A stretch of DNA of 64,000 nucleotides from Pseudomonadales bacterium. GTDB taxonomy: Bacteria > Pseudomonadota > Gammaproteobacteria > Pseudomonadales > Azotimanducaceae. The position numbers and the translations under genes were made by a program. This document shows positions 18,075-26,574 of the stretch, one piece after another. The notes below the pieces were generated by a model that searched no databases, was not told the origin of the DNA, and saw only the letters and a list, made by a program, of their open reading frames with translations. The stretch is taken from the NCBI GenBank assembly GCA_023300545.1, contig JALZVT010000002.1:1-64000 (forward strand). Direction: 5' to 3'. Each line of letters begins with the position of its first letter. Position 1 is the first letter of the stretch.

Positions 18075-18076
18075 CG

Positions 18077-18781
18077 CTATTTGGCCTCTGCCGCACGATC
18101 AAGCATTAACACAAAGGTCACGGGCACGGCTTTACTGATGCTTGGCAAGCCGGCTAACTCGCGCAACTTTTCCACACCCGCAACAAGGCCATAGCTTGCA
18201 GCATTCACAACCACCGGCTTTACGCTGGCCACCATGATGCGGCTATCACCCAACCGTGACACCAGCACTTCAGCTGCAACCGGCGCCTTGATGCCGTGCA
18301 GATCAAGCATGAGCTTGAGTGTCGCCTTCACTGAGCTACCTATGGGCAAATCGAGATAGTCTTGAATAGGAAATTGACCGTGCACAACCGCCTCTGGAAA
18401 CGTCGCCGTTTCAAACAGATGCTCGCGTATGCGTTCGTCGCGCACCGCAATGTTAGTGTTCACCGTTGCCAGATCTATTTTGATATTGAGGTTACCAGCG
18501 GCGGCGCCCGCATCACTCGATCGAATCACCAACCCACCACTAAGCGCCCCAAACTTGTGCGCCTCTGCAACGTCACCTGCTTTTACGCTGACAAACGACA
18601 AACTCGAATCAGCACTATCGAGCTGCCAAAGAGTAGGGTGCCCACTCTCATGATGAGCAGCATTTGTCACGGCGCTAAACACCACAAGCAACCCCAGCAG
18701 GAGCGTCGACAACAGGGGTTTACCTGCTGACTCTTTATAGGTTGTGCGGGTTGTGCGGGACGTGGGAAAAAATGTGTACAT
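18077..18781 (-). CDS. YceI-family lipid-binding protein
   Basis: A 234-aa protein with a long basic n-region, a hydrophobic signal segment (LLSTLLLGLLVVFSAVTNAA) and a YceI lipocalin-like domain: WQLDSADSSLSFVSVKAG at the start and KIDLATVNTNIAVRDERIREHLFETATFPEAVV in the middle. Family members bind polyisoprenoid or amphiphilic ligands in the periplasm. ATG at 18781 is preceded by GAGG; a longer frame to 18883 would overlap the NIPSNAP gene. Confidence 0.88.
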   Translation of the reverse strand: MYTFFPTSRTTRTTYKESAGKPLLSTLLLGLLVVFSAVTNAAHHESGHPTLWQLDSADSSLSFVSVKAGDVAEAHKFGALSGGLVIRSSDAGAAAGNLNIKIDLATVNTNIAVRDERIREHLFETATFPEAVVHGQFPIQDYLDLPIGSSVKATLKLMLDLHGIKAPVAAEVLVSRLGDSRIMVASVKPVVVNAASYGLVAGVEKLRELAGLPSISKAVPVTFVLMLDRAAEAK

Positions 18782-18791
18782 GGTCAATCCT

Positions 18792-19133
18792 CTAAACTGG
18801 GGTAGCAAAACGCGATTCCATTTGCAGATAGCCTTTCGGATCAGGAATGCGTTTGAAAATCTCTTGAAACTCGTCGGCGCCAAACACCGAAGCCAGCAGC
18901 TCTGCTCGCGACTCCATACTGTCCCAACGAATAATCCAGGTCACGTTAGCAACCCCCAACGGCATTTCGCTGGGCTGCTCGCCAGCAAGCTCTGGCGCTG
19001 TTCCAGCGTCGAGCCAAAAGCCAACAAGATTGAGGTGTTGTTTCAGATAGGGAACCGCATGATTCACCGCCCATGCCTTATATTCGTTGAATAGTTCGGG
19101 GGCGTAATGATAGCTGCGTATCTCGTCAATCAT
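18792..19133 (-). CDS. NIPSNAP-family protein
   Basis: A 113-aa single-domain dimeric alpha/beta-barrel protein: EIRSYHYAPELFNEYKAWAVNHAVPYLKQH is the first strand-helix, and VTWIIRWDSMESRAELLAS with DPKGYLQMESRF completes the fold. NIPSNAP proteins are often encoded near oxidoreductases; no enzymatic role is established. It lies 10 bp upstream of the YceI gene and probably opens the four-gene minus-strand unit that ends with the Nudix gene. Confidence 0.8.
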   Translation of the reverse strand: MIDEIRSYHYAPELFNEYKAWAVNHAVPYLKQHLNLVGFWLDAGTAPELAGEQPSEMPLGVANVTWIIRWDSMESRAELLASVFGADEFQEIFKRIPDPKGYLQMESRFATPV

Positions 19134-19184
19134 GAGGGGGCCTTGCGTGAGCAGAACGGTCTCACGAGCCTAACACGATGACTA

Positions 19185-19212
19185 GGGCTGCCAGCACCAT
19201 GCAGGGCAGCCC
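19185..19212. terminator. Terminator-like hairpin after the RRM gene
   Basis: GGGCTGCC (19185-19192) pairs perfectly with GGCAGCCC (19205-19212) around a 12-nt loop, 27 bp beyond the RRM stop. GCGTTTTT follows on the plus strand, but no T run follows on the minus strand, so its role for the RRM transcript is uncertain. Confidence 0.45.
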
Positions 19213-19239
19213 AGTAGCGTTTTTAGAAGCAGCGCGTAG

Positions 19240-19500
19240 CTACCAGCGATTAGGGCGCTTGCGCTCGTTCGCTTCGTTGACACGCAATGGGCGACCGCCC
19301 ATGTCTTTGCCGTTCAGCTCTGCAATCGCCTTGTTGGCAGCGGCCTCGTCATTCATTTCAACAAAGCCAAAACCGCGCGAGCGGCCAGTTTCACGATCAG
19401 TGATAACGGCAGCGCTCTCTACTTCGCCTGCACTACTAAACATCTCGGAAAGTTCCTGGTCGGTGCAGCTCCAAGGCAGATTACCAACGTAGATCTTCAT
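19240..19500 (-). CDS. RRM-type RNA-binding protein
   Basis: An 86-aa protein that is a single RNA recognition motif. RNP2 is KIYVGNLPW at the N-terminus and RNP1 is RGFGFVEM near residue 45, followed by a basic tail (NEANERKRPNRW). Such small RRM proteins are found in many marine and cyanobacterial genomes, and the cyanobacterial ones are cold-induced RNA chaperones. The gene is monocistronic with a 410-bp untranscribed or leader region upstream. Confidence 0.92.
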   Translation of the reverse strand: MKIYVGNLPWSCTDQELSEMFSSAGEVESAAVITDRETGRSRGFGFVEMNDEAAANKAIAELNGKDMGGRPLRVNEANERKRPNRW

Positions 19501-19910
19501 AGTTTCTCCAAGCCCGACTCTATACGGGCAACAAGTGTGTGCACTTCCAACGCATCAATCGAATGCACACAGAATACAAGGACATCGCTATCAACGAAGC
19601 TACTTACGGGTATGCTACCCACAGGCAGACGTCGAGTTTTGACAGAGAGTAGAGGCGATTGCCGACATTCGAAGGAAACAAACACTAAGGGGCCGTGGCA
19701 GGAACTCGATAATTCGGAGTATAGGTCGTTTGTAAACGAATACAACCAAGTGCTTATTCCGTTCGGAAATAGCAACAGAGTTTTAATACAACGTTCGGAA
19801 ACACCCTTAATCTGCTAAATCTGAACAACATAAATCAGCTGTCAGGCCGACTAATAACCTATCGAAACACTCATCCAAGCTCCCGACTTACATCCATACG
19901 TGAACAAATC
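19501..19910. other. Non-coding gap between the RRM gene and surE
   Basis: 410 bp between divergent genes, somewhat AT-richer toward surE. Frames of about 90 aa exist on both strands, but their composition (Cys/Ser/Thr-rich, no family resemblance) looks like chance. A long 5' leader for the RRM gene would be in keeping with cold-regulated RNA-binding proteins, but I see no specific element. Confidence 0.4.
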
Positions 19911-20684
19911 ATGCTCCAACCTCGACCCCACTTATTGCTTACCAACGACGATGGCATCGACTCGCCACTGTTTGAGTTGCTCATAAAAGCACTGCTGCCC
20001 TATGGCGATCTAAGCATTGCCGTACCAGCGAAAGAACAAAGCTGGCAAGGCAAATCGATGACCCGACATGGTCATGTCGACGTGCAAGAAACCGAGATTG
20101 CAGGACAACCTGCATTTGCAATTGGGGGCACCCCCGCCGATTGCGTGAACATCGCACTGTACAACTTGTTAGACAGCAAACCTGATCTTGTCGTGTCCGG
20201 CATCAACGTCGGTCTAAACGCCGGCCTGTCGCTGGTGTGGGCATCGGGCACCATCGGTGCCTGTCTTGAAGGCAACATTGCCGGCGTACCCGGCATCGCT
20301 CTATCGCAGCAACTTAGCCCTGAGACGTACCAGCATTGGGACAAGCACCGTGAATTCGAGCCCGTTGTATTCGACCGCCTGCAACGTGCCTTCGAACAAA
20401 TGTTACCAGCGATCTGGAAGGAGCTTGTGACACCTCAGGCAGACAACATCACCTACAACGTTAATATGCCGTTTCATCTCGAATCACCCGAACTGGTTAA
20501 CAGCTACCTCGGTCACTCTTGGTATCAACAGTGCTTCATCGGCAACAAGGCCGACGGCTACGACCATCGCATGCAACCCTTCGAACTCGACACTGCCGAC
20601 AACGCTGACATCAACGTATTGAAGAGCGGACGCGTTAGCGTGTCACGGCTCGACATCAAGACGTTTGGCAGGCTCGAAAAATAA
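19911..20684 (+). CDS. surE: 5'/3'-nucleotidase SurE
   Basis: A 257-aa SurE-family phosphatase. The N-terminal TNDDGIDSPLF carries the metal-binding Asp pair, and SGINVGLNAG and GTPADCVNIAL complete the active site. It dephosphorylates nucleoside 5'- and 3'-monophosphates. Length is normal. In E. coli surE neighbours pcm and rpoS; here it stands alone between the RRM gene and cystathionine beta-synthase, so a stationary-phase operon is not indicated. Confidence 0.92.
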   Translation: MLQPRPHLLLTNDDGIDSPLFELLIKALLPYGDLSIAVPAKEQSWQGKSMTRHGHVDVQETEIAGQPAFAIGGTPADCVNIALYNLLDSKPDLVVSGINVGLNAGLSLVWASGTIGACLEGNIAGVPGIALSQQLSPETYQHWDKHREFEPVVFDRLQRAFEQMLPAIWKELVTPQADNITYNVNMPFHLESPELVNSYLGHSWYQQCFIGNKADGYDHRMQPFELDTADNADINVLKSGRVSVSRLDIKTFGRLEK

Positions 20685-20699
20685 TCGTCCAGACCAGCG

Positions 20700-22088
20700 T
20701 TAGCTTGCTGAGCGCGAAGCGGCACCTTGATGCTGACGACGCAGATAGTTCAGCACATCAGAACGAGTAATCAGACCAAGGAACTCAGCGCCACTCATCA
20801 CCGCGGCATAGGGCCGAACCTCGAGCATAGACACCAGATTGTTTACGGAACAATCTGGCTCTACTTGCAGAAAGGTGCGTCGCATAACGTCTTCGACTGA
20901 ATCCGAGAATCGTTCAGGGCGCTTAAATGCATACCCCATGATGTCGTCTTCGGTCAAAATACCCACAAGCTTGCCGTCATCTATAACCGGCAGCTGCGAA
21001 AACCCTGCATTTCTAAGACGGTTGTGCGCCGTCGCCAAATGGTCGGCAATCCCTACGGTAACGGTGGCAAGTTTGTCATGCGGACGACCAATCAAATCAC
21101 GCAAGTCACCCTGAGGCTCTCGTGTAATAAACCCCTGATCTTCCATCCAGAAATCGTTGTACTGTTTCGATAGATATTTGTTGCCGGTGTCGCAGACAAA
21201 CGCCACTACTGTTTTGGGTTCAGTTTGCTCCCGACAAAAGCGTAACGCTGCAGCAAGCAGCGTACCCGTTGAAGAGCCACCGAGTACGCCAGTCTTGGCA
21301 AGCAGTTCGCGAGCGGTTGCAAACGACTCAGCGTCATCAATGGTGTAGGCGTTCTTGGTGCTCGAGAAATCACAAATCTCCGGTATAAAATCTTCACCAA
21401 TGCCTTCTACTAACCAGCTACCGCCCTCGGTGAGCTTACCGCTGGCAATATACTCTGCAAGAATTGACCCTTTAGGGTCGGCAAGAACCAACTCAACGTC
21501 CCGATCCTTTGCTTGAAAGTATTTACTCAGGCCGCTGACAGTACCGCTTGATCCAACACCGACCACCACAGCGTCCACTAAACCCTCCGTTTGCTCCCAA
21601 ATCTCTGGTCCCGTGGTTTGCACGTGAGCCTCTGCATTGTCTGGGTTGGCGAACTGATTAATGAAATAGGCGCCGCGTTCTTTTGAGATACTTTCTGCCA
21701 GGTCTTGGTAGTACTGCGGGTGACCTTTGAGCACGTCTGATCGGGTGAGCACAACCTCCACCCCCATCGCCTTTAGATTGAACACTTTCTCGGGGCTCAT
21801 CTTGTCAGGCACAACCAGCATCAGGTGGTAACCCAGCTGACCGGCGGCAAGCGCCAATCCCAACCCGGTATTGCCCGCAGTAGCCTCGATAAGTGTGTCG
21901 CCCGGTTTGATGTCACCACGAGCTTCTGCAGCCCGGATCATCGTAAGACCAATACGGTCTTTGATAGAGCCGCCCGGATTGGTGTTCTCAAGCTTCAGCA
22001 ACAGCTCGCACGGGCCCGTATCATAGTCTTTCAGGCGCAGCATTGGTGTCTGGCCGATCATGTCCAGCACACTGTCGTAAACGTGCAT
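20700..22088 (-). CDS. Cystathionine beta-synthase (PLP enzyme with CBS domain pair)
   Basis: A 462-aa fold-type II PLP enzyme. Residues 1-320 form the catalytic domain: NPGGSIKDRIGL carries the PLP lysine, EATAGNTGLGLAL binds the substrate carboxylate, and GVGSSGTVSG binds the PLP phosphate. Residues 335-455 are two CBS motifs (FSQLPVIDDGKLVGILTEDDIMG; AVMSGAEFLGLITRSDVLNYL), as in cystathionine beta-synthase, where they regulate the enzyme. It would join serine and homocysteine for transsulfuration; a cysteine-synthase role is possible. ATG at 22088 follows GAGGA. Confidence 0.9.
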   Translation of the reverse strand: MHVYDSVLDMIGQTPMLRLKDYDTGPCELLLKLENTNPGGSIKDRIGLTMIRAAEARGDIKPGDTLIEATAGNTGLGLALAAGQLGYHLMLVVPDKMSPEKVFNLKAMGVEVVLTRSDVLKGHPQYYQDLAESISKERGAYFINQFANPDNAEAHVQTTGPEIWEQTEGLVDAVVVGVGSSGTVSGLSKYFQAKDRDVELVLADPKGSILAEYIASGKLTEGGSWLVEGIGEDFIPEICDFSSTKNAYTIDDAESFATARELLAKTGVLGGSSTGTLLAAALRFCREQTEPKTVVAFVCDTGNKYLSKQYNDFWMEDQGFITREPQGDLRDLIGRPHDKLATVTVGIADHLATAHNRLRNAGFSQLPVIDDGKLVGILTEDDIMGYAFKRPERFSDSVEDVMRRTFLQVEPDCSVNNLVSMLEVRPYAAVMSGAEFLGLITRSDVLNYLRRQHQGAASRSAS

Positions 22089-22220
22089 AGCAAATTCCTC
22101 ATATAGGGTCGGGCCGGCAACAGAATAAGCTCCCCGCGAACCACAGGGTACCAGCACGGAAAAGCGCCGGTAACTGCTATGATCTCCATGTTACTTCTAT
22201 ACTAGGACTCCAGACTCTAC

Positions 22221-23735
22221 ATGCAGCGCAACATCGACGATCTCGGCCAAGAGCACTATGACGTGCTGGTTATTGGCGCTGGCGCGCATGGAATATTCGC
22301 AGCTCTAGACGCGACGCGGCGTGGCCTGTCAGTAGCGCTAATCGACCGCGGTGACCTCTGCGGTGAAACCTCAAGTAATTCTCTCCGCACATTGCACGGC
22401 GGAATCCGTTATCTGCAATATCTACAACTCGGTCGCACCATAGAGTCGATTCGCGAGCAGGCTATCTTACGCAAGATGGCTCCTGGGCTTACCCAGATTC
22501 TACCCTTTGTGATGCCGTGCACCGGCCACGGTATGCGCGGGCCCGCTGTCATGTTTGCGGGAATGCAAGGCCATCAAGCGTTGCGCATTGCGAGCACGCT
22601 TGATGTCAACGGGCTGCAGCATCTGCCCATGAACCGCGTCAGCGGGCCCACGGCGTACAACGAATTCGCACCCGGTGTGTTAACCGACAATCTGACCGGC
22701 ACGGCAATCTGGAGCGAAGTGCAGCTGCTCGACACCAATGCGTTGCTGATCGCTTGCGCGCAAGAGGCCGATAAAGGGGGTGCGACCATAGCCAACTATG
22801 TACAGGCCGATACGCTGCTACACGAGAACAACACATTTACCGGCGCTCGCTGCACCGACCGCCTGAGTGGTCGTGAGCTCACCATCACAGCCAGCACCTG
22901 CATTAACACCACCGGACCTTGGATCGAATCGTTTCTGCACAAGGCTGGCGGAAACCACATCAAGCCCATGCCTATTGCGCTAAACGACAGCATGAACATC
23001 GTGCTGAAACGAGCGCTGTTCGATGACAAGGCGATCGCGATTGCGAGCACTAAAAAAGTGGAAGGCGAAGCGGTAGCTGACGCCAATCGCATGTATTTTG
23101 CTGTGCCTTGGCGAGGTCACAGCGTTGTGGGAACAGTGCAAGAGCCCTGGGTCGACAAAGCGACGTCCAAGCGCAATCGGGTAGGCTTTCTGGAAGAGTT
23201 TCTAAATGAGCTTAATATCGCGTGCCCCGACGCAGAACTCACACGCAACGATATCCAGCATATCTACTGGGGCCGGGTGCCTACCGAAGACGCGCTGGAC
23301 GAAAACGGTGTTCTGCGTCGTCGTGCACACGAAGTTATTGATCATGGCGAGCGAGACCAGATAGAGGGCCTGTTCTCTCTTGTGGGCGTGAAGCTAACAA
23401 CGGCACGAGCCATCGCAAAAAAAGCGGTAGACGCCGCGATGGGCAAAACCAACAGAGCCTTTGTTGGCTGCAGCACACACAACGTTAAACTGGCATTGCC
23501 CGAACACGACCCTAATCAACCGTGTTCTGCGTACCTGAAGACCGAGCGACGTTTCAAAGAACGTCTGCAACAGGCGCTCAAAGCCGAAATGGTTATGACC
23601 GCCAGCGACTTCCTCCATCGCCGCACAGACCTTGCCGTATTAAGTAGCCCAACGAAGCAACAACAACAGTGGCTGAGTAGCGCGCTACCTGAACACGTTG
23701 CGCACGCAGCTATGGATATACCGATTGCCGATTGA
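22221..23735 (+). CDS. FAD-dependent glycerol-3-phosphate dehydrogenase-like protein
   Basis: A 504-aa GlpD-family flavoprotein. VLVIGAGAHGIFAALDATRRGLSVALIDRGDL is the FAD-binding beta-alpha-beta unit, and TSSNSLRTLHGGIRYLQ matches the GlpD signature (SSRSTKLIHGGVRYLE) with variations. INTTGPWIES and YFAVPWRGHSVVGTVQEPW also match. It would oxidise glycerol-3-phosphate or a related hydroxy acid to a ketone, passing electrons to quinone. Context with an epimerase rather than glycerol genes suggests a non-standard substrate. Confidence 0.82.
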   Translation: MQRNIDDLGQEHYDVLVIGAGAHGIFAALDATRRGLSVALIDRGDLCGETSSNSLRTLHGGIRYLQYLQLGRTIESIREQAILRKMAPGLTQILPFVMPCTGHGMRGPAVMFAGMQGHQALRIASTLDVNGLQHLPMNRVSGPTAYNEFAPGVLTDNLTGTAIWSEVQLLDTNALLIACAQEADKGGATIANYVQADTLLHENNTFTGARCTDRLSGRELTITASTCINTTGPWIESFLHKAGGNHIKPMPIALNDSMNIVLKRALFDDKAIAIASTKKVEGEAVADANRMYFAVPWRGHSVVGTVQEPWVDKATSKRNRVGFLEEFLNELNIACPDAELTRNDIQHIYWGRVPTEDALDENGVLRRRAHEVIDHGERDQIEGLFSLVGVKLTTARAIAKKAVDAAMGKTNRAFVGCSTHNVKLALPEHDPNQPCSAYLKTERRFKERLQQALKAEMVMTASDFLHRRTDLAVLSSPTKQQQQWLSSALPEHVAHAAMDIPIAD

Positions 23736-24738
23736 TCAGCATTCTACCGTTCTAGTAACGGGCGCCACCGGCTTTGTCGGGCGCTCATTGGTGCACCAAC
23801 TACGCAAGCGTAGCTGTCGTATCAAAGTGCTTGCCCGCGAGGGTTCAGCGGTTGACGCACTGGCTAGCAACTATCAGGCAGAAATAGTACACGGCAATAT
23901 TTTGTCAAAAGCTGCGGTGCAAATGGCCTGTGAGAAGGTGACTCATGTTTTTCATCTCGCTGGACGCGGACAAAGTGGAGAAAGCGCTGAATCCGCAGAA
24001 GTAACTCGCCAGATTAATGTTGACGGCACAAAACTGCTCGCCGAGGCCGCGGCTAAAGCACCTGATCTCGAGCGATTTCTACACCTCTCTACCATCGCCG
24101 TCCACGGCAACGTTACCAACGGCCCCGCAGACGAGACGGCTGATTTTTCGGCCATAAGCAGCTACGAACTAAGCAAACTGGAAGCCGAGCTTTGGCTAAC
24201 AAACTTTGCAACGCAGAACCAGCTGCCAGTTACCATACTGCGACCTTGCGCCATCGTCGGGCCAGGCGATCAGCGCCTGTTGAAGCTATTCAAACTGGCA
24301 AATCAGTGGCTTGTTCCGCTACCTGGCAGCGGTCGGAATCGTTATCAGATTATTCACATCGATGATTGTATTGCGGTGATGCTTGCTGCCGCACAGGCAA
24401 ACAATACGATCGGCGAAACCTACGTTTGTGGGAATTCCGCAACGCTAACACTGCGGGAAATTCTGCGACTCACTCGCAGCGATGCTCACAAACGCGAAGC
24501 GCTGCTGGTACCACTGCCTATTCAACCTGCAAAATGGGTACTCAGTGTGATGGAAAAACTGTGTTCAACACTTGGCATCTCAACCCCCTTACCGGCATCG
24601 AGGCTCGCGTTTTTCGAACAAAGTCACTGGTTCGATACGGGGAAAATACTCAAGGATTTAGGCGTTGAGCTAAGTCACGACAATGAGTCGGCGTTGCGCA
24701 CGACTCGAGATTGGTACATCGAAAGCCAATGGCTGTAG
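23725..24738 (+). CDS. NAD-dependent epimerase/dehydratase (extended SDR)
   Basis: A 337-aa extended SDR: VLVTGATGFVGRSLV at the N-terminus, HLAGRG, and the YELSK catalytic Tyr-Lys near residue 150. ILRPCAIVGPGDQRLLKLF and HIDDCI are the usual substrate-domain signatures of sugar epimerases and 3-beta-hydroxysteroid dehydrogenases. No ATG exists; TTG at 23725 is chosen, overlapping the preceding gene by 11 bp, with TTG at 23698 as alternative. The overlap suggests translational coupling. Substrate is unknown (sugar nucleotide or sterol-like). Confidence 0.85.
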   Translation: MPIDQHSTVLVTGATGFVGRSLVHQLRKRSCRIKVLAREGSAVDALASNYQAEIVHGNILSKAAVQMACEKVTHVFHLAGRGQSGESAESAEVTRQINVDGTKLLAEAAAKAPDLERFLHLSTIAVHGNVTNGPADETADFSAISSYELSKLEAELWLTNFATQNQLPVTILRPCAIVGPGDQRLLKLFKLANQWLVPLPGSGRNRYQIIHIDDCIAVMLAAAQANNTIGETYVCGNSATLTLREILRLTRSDAHKREALLVPLPIQPAKWVLSVMEKLCSTLGISTPLPASRLAFFEQSHWFDTGKILKDLGVELSHDNESALRTTRDWYIESQWL

Positions 24739-24742
24739 CGCA

Positions 24743-24769
24743 GCTGCGCAACCTTGTGAGTTGCGCAGC
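24743..24769. terminator. Bidirectional terminator-like hairpin
   Basis: GCTGCGCAAC and GTTGCGCAGC pair perfectly (10 bp) around the 7-nt loop CTTGTGA between two convergent genes. No T run follows on either strand, so termination might need Rho, but the position and stability fit a shared 3' end. Confidence 0.55.
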
Positions 24770-24786
24770 CACAAAACAGCAACGCT

Positions 24787-25185
24787 CTATTTAAAGAGTT
24801 TGCCCGCCATACCGGCCAAACCACCCAGCAGATCACCGCCGCTTGAGTTTTGATCGATGAGGTTAGGAATCAGATCTGACAGGCCACCTGCGGCTTCGTC
24901 CTGACCAATTCCCAGTTTGCTTGCAAACTCTGCAACCTGATCCGCACCCAGCGCTGAGGTCACCTGCTCTGCAGAGACGGCTTCGTTATCGCCGTCACCC
25001 AGCCAAGACTGCAGGGCGCCGCCCATGTCGCCGCCTGTAAGCTTGCCGACAAGCCCGCCGATGTCGAGATCACTGTCGCCGCCGCCGCCGCCAAGTAAGG
25101 AACTGAGCGCACTGCCCATAGCGCCTTCGTCACCGCCGCCCATTTTTTGCATCAACATTTGAATTGCCATGCTTTTAAGATCCAT
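24787..25185 (-). CDS. YidB-like (DUF937-type) protein
   Basis: A 132-aa glycine-rich protein. LTGGDMGGALQSWLGDGDNEAVSAEQVTSALGADQVAEFASKLGI followed by LSDLIPNLIDQNSSGGDLL matches YidB/DUF937 proteins. Their function is unknown. Low-complexity Gly-Asp stretches (LLGGGGGDSDLDIGG) precede the conserved helical domain. It has no signal peptide. Convergent with the epimerase gene and separated by a hairpin. Confidence 0.82.
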   Translation of the reverse strand: MDLKSMAIQMLMQKMGGGDEGAMGSALSSLLGGGGGDSDLDIGGLVGKLTGGDMGGALQSWLGDGDNEAVSAEQVTSALGADQVAEFASKLGIGQDEAAGGLSDLIPNLIDQNSSGGDLLGGLAGMAGKLFK

Positions 25186-25327
25186 AAGCTCTTAAGCTCC
25201 TTTCTTAGGTAGTAAATAGTTTGTGCCTCAAGTGCTTTAAGTATACCCCCACAGTGATGGTGACTTTGTTACGTCGAGGAAAAATACTCGTAAGTATCTT
25301 TACGTGAGTTTTACAGTTTTTGGCGCA

Positions 25328-25924
25328 TCAGGCGGCCATTGCTCGAACGCAAGCGTCGCGCTCACGGACTCGCGCAAGGTATGTCTGAATCGCCGGGTAG
25401 CGGTCATCCAAAAGCCTCTCAAGCAGCCCGAGCGAATACCCCATCATGATATCCGCAGCGCTAAAGTCTGCGCCTAACAGGTAGTCACTCGCCTCCAAGG
25501 CGGCTTCGACAACCGCCAACGCGTCGTGCGCCTTGCGTACACCTTCATCTACTAGCACCGATGCCTCTGCGTTACCGGCCCGCAAAATTCGATGCAGACC
25601 CACTGGCCGAGTGAGGGTCGCCTCAGCAAACCAGCACCACTGGTGAAAGTGGGCACTAGCCGCGGTAGCGGGCTTGGGATGCAATCGGCCATTACCATAG
25701 CGTTCGAGAAGATAGCTCAGCATCGCGCCCGACTCGAACATGGTGAGGTCGCCGTCGCGCAAGGCCGGCACCTTGCCGGCCGGACTGATAGCCCGCCACT
25801 GAGGAGTGTCTCGATAAGCGCGAGAGAAATCGATGCTAACGACCTCAATCTCGAGCTCCAGTTCGTAGCAGAGCCATAGAGGTCGAACCGATCGAGTTCC
25901 ACGCACATGAAAGACGGTTAGCAT
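25328..25924 (-). CDS. Glutathione S-transferase family protein
   Basis: A 198-aa GST. The N-terminal thioredoxin-fold domain has RSVRPLWLCYEL (the catalytic Ser/Cys region), SPAGKVPALRDGD (cis-proline that binds glutathione) and ESGAMLSYLLERYG. The C-terminal helical domain includes LLGADFSAADIMMGYSLGL, the N-capping box of GSTs. It conjugates glutathione to electrophiles or acts as a glutathione-dependent isomerase/peroxidase; the substrate cannot be read from the sequence. Confidence 0.9.
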   Translation of the reverse strand: MLTVFHVRGTRSVRPLWLCYELELEIEVVSIDFSRAYRDTPQWRAISPAGKVPALRDGDLTMFESGAMLSYLLERYGNGRLHPKPATAASAHFHQWCWFAEATLTRPVGLHRILRAGNAEASVLVDEGVRKAHDALAVVEAALEASDYLLGADFSAADIMMGYSLGLLERLLDDRYPAIQTYLARVRERDACVRAMAA

Positions 25925-26076
25925 CAGCTACTCCTCTAGCGGTTAAGACCTCGATTCATTGGATACGGCTGCCAACACTCTAACGACACTTTGGGCCACA
26001 CCCAAGCTCCCTACAGCAGATAAAACGTCAGTTCTCGCGCTAACATAACCGGCTTGGGGAAAAGTAGAGAGAATTC

Positions 26077-26574
26077 ATGACAATCGAAGTCAACGGCATT
26101 GCGCACATTCAGCTCACCGTCACTAATGCCGCAGAGTGCCTGCCGTTCTGGGAGAAGCTCTGTACTTTTCTCAAAATGGAGACGCTGGTGAGAAACGACA
26201 CGACGGTCTATTGCATCGGCAGTCGAACGGGCATTCTCGTGAAAGAGGTTCCCGAGGGAGGCGACACCAGTGCGTTCAATCAATACCGGCCCGGTCTGCA
26301 CCACCTGTGTTTCCGAGCACGATCAAACGAAGATGTGCTGGGCATTTACGAGTTCGTGAAACGGGAACTCAACCCTAAATTCATTCATGGTCCTGAAGAC
26401 GGCGAGCACTTTGCTCCCGGCTATTACTCAATATTATTCGAAGACCCCGACGGTATTCGTGTTGAGTTCAATCACGTGCCCGGGCGTGGGCACTTCGGTG
26501 ACAAAGGTCGCCTAGGGCCCGGCGGAAAAGGCACAGCCAGTCGTTATGGCGACGACGGACTGACTGATCGATAG
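26077..26574 (+). CDS. VOC-family (glyoxalase/dioxygenase fold) protein
   Basis: A 165-aa vicinal-oxygen-chelate protein: GIAHIQLTVTNAAECLPFWEKL begins the first beta-alpha-beta-beta-beta module, and GLHHLCFRARSNEDV with YYSILFEDPDGIRVEFNHVPG the second. Candidate metal ligands are His (AHIQL), His (LHHLCF) and Glu (VEFNH). Function ranges from glyoxalase to ring dioxygenase. The C-terminal 31 bp overlap the end of the convergent PhyH gene. Confidence 0.87.
   Translation: MTIEVNGIAHIQLTVTNAAECLPFWEKLCTFLKMETLVRNDTTVYCIGSRTGILVKEVPEGGDTSAFNQYRPGLHHLCFRARSNEDVLGIYEFVKRELNPKFIHGPEDGEHFAPGYYSILFEDPDGIRVEFNHVPGRGHFGDKGRLGPGGKGTASRYGDDGLTDR

Noticed and set aside
19537-19818. 93-aa plus-strand frame before surE
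   Set aside because: No ribosome-binding site, no recognisable family and atypical composition; an opposing frame of equal length covers the same bases.
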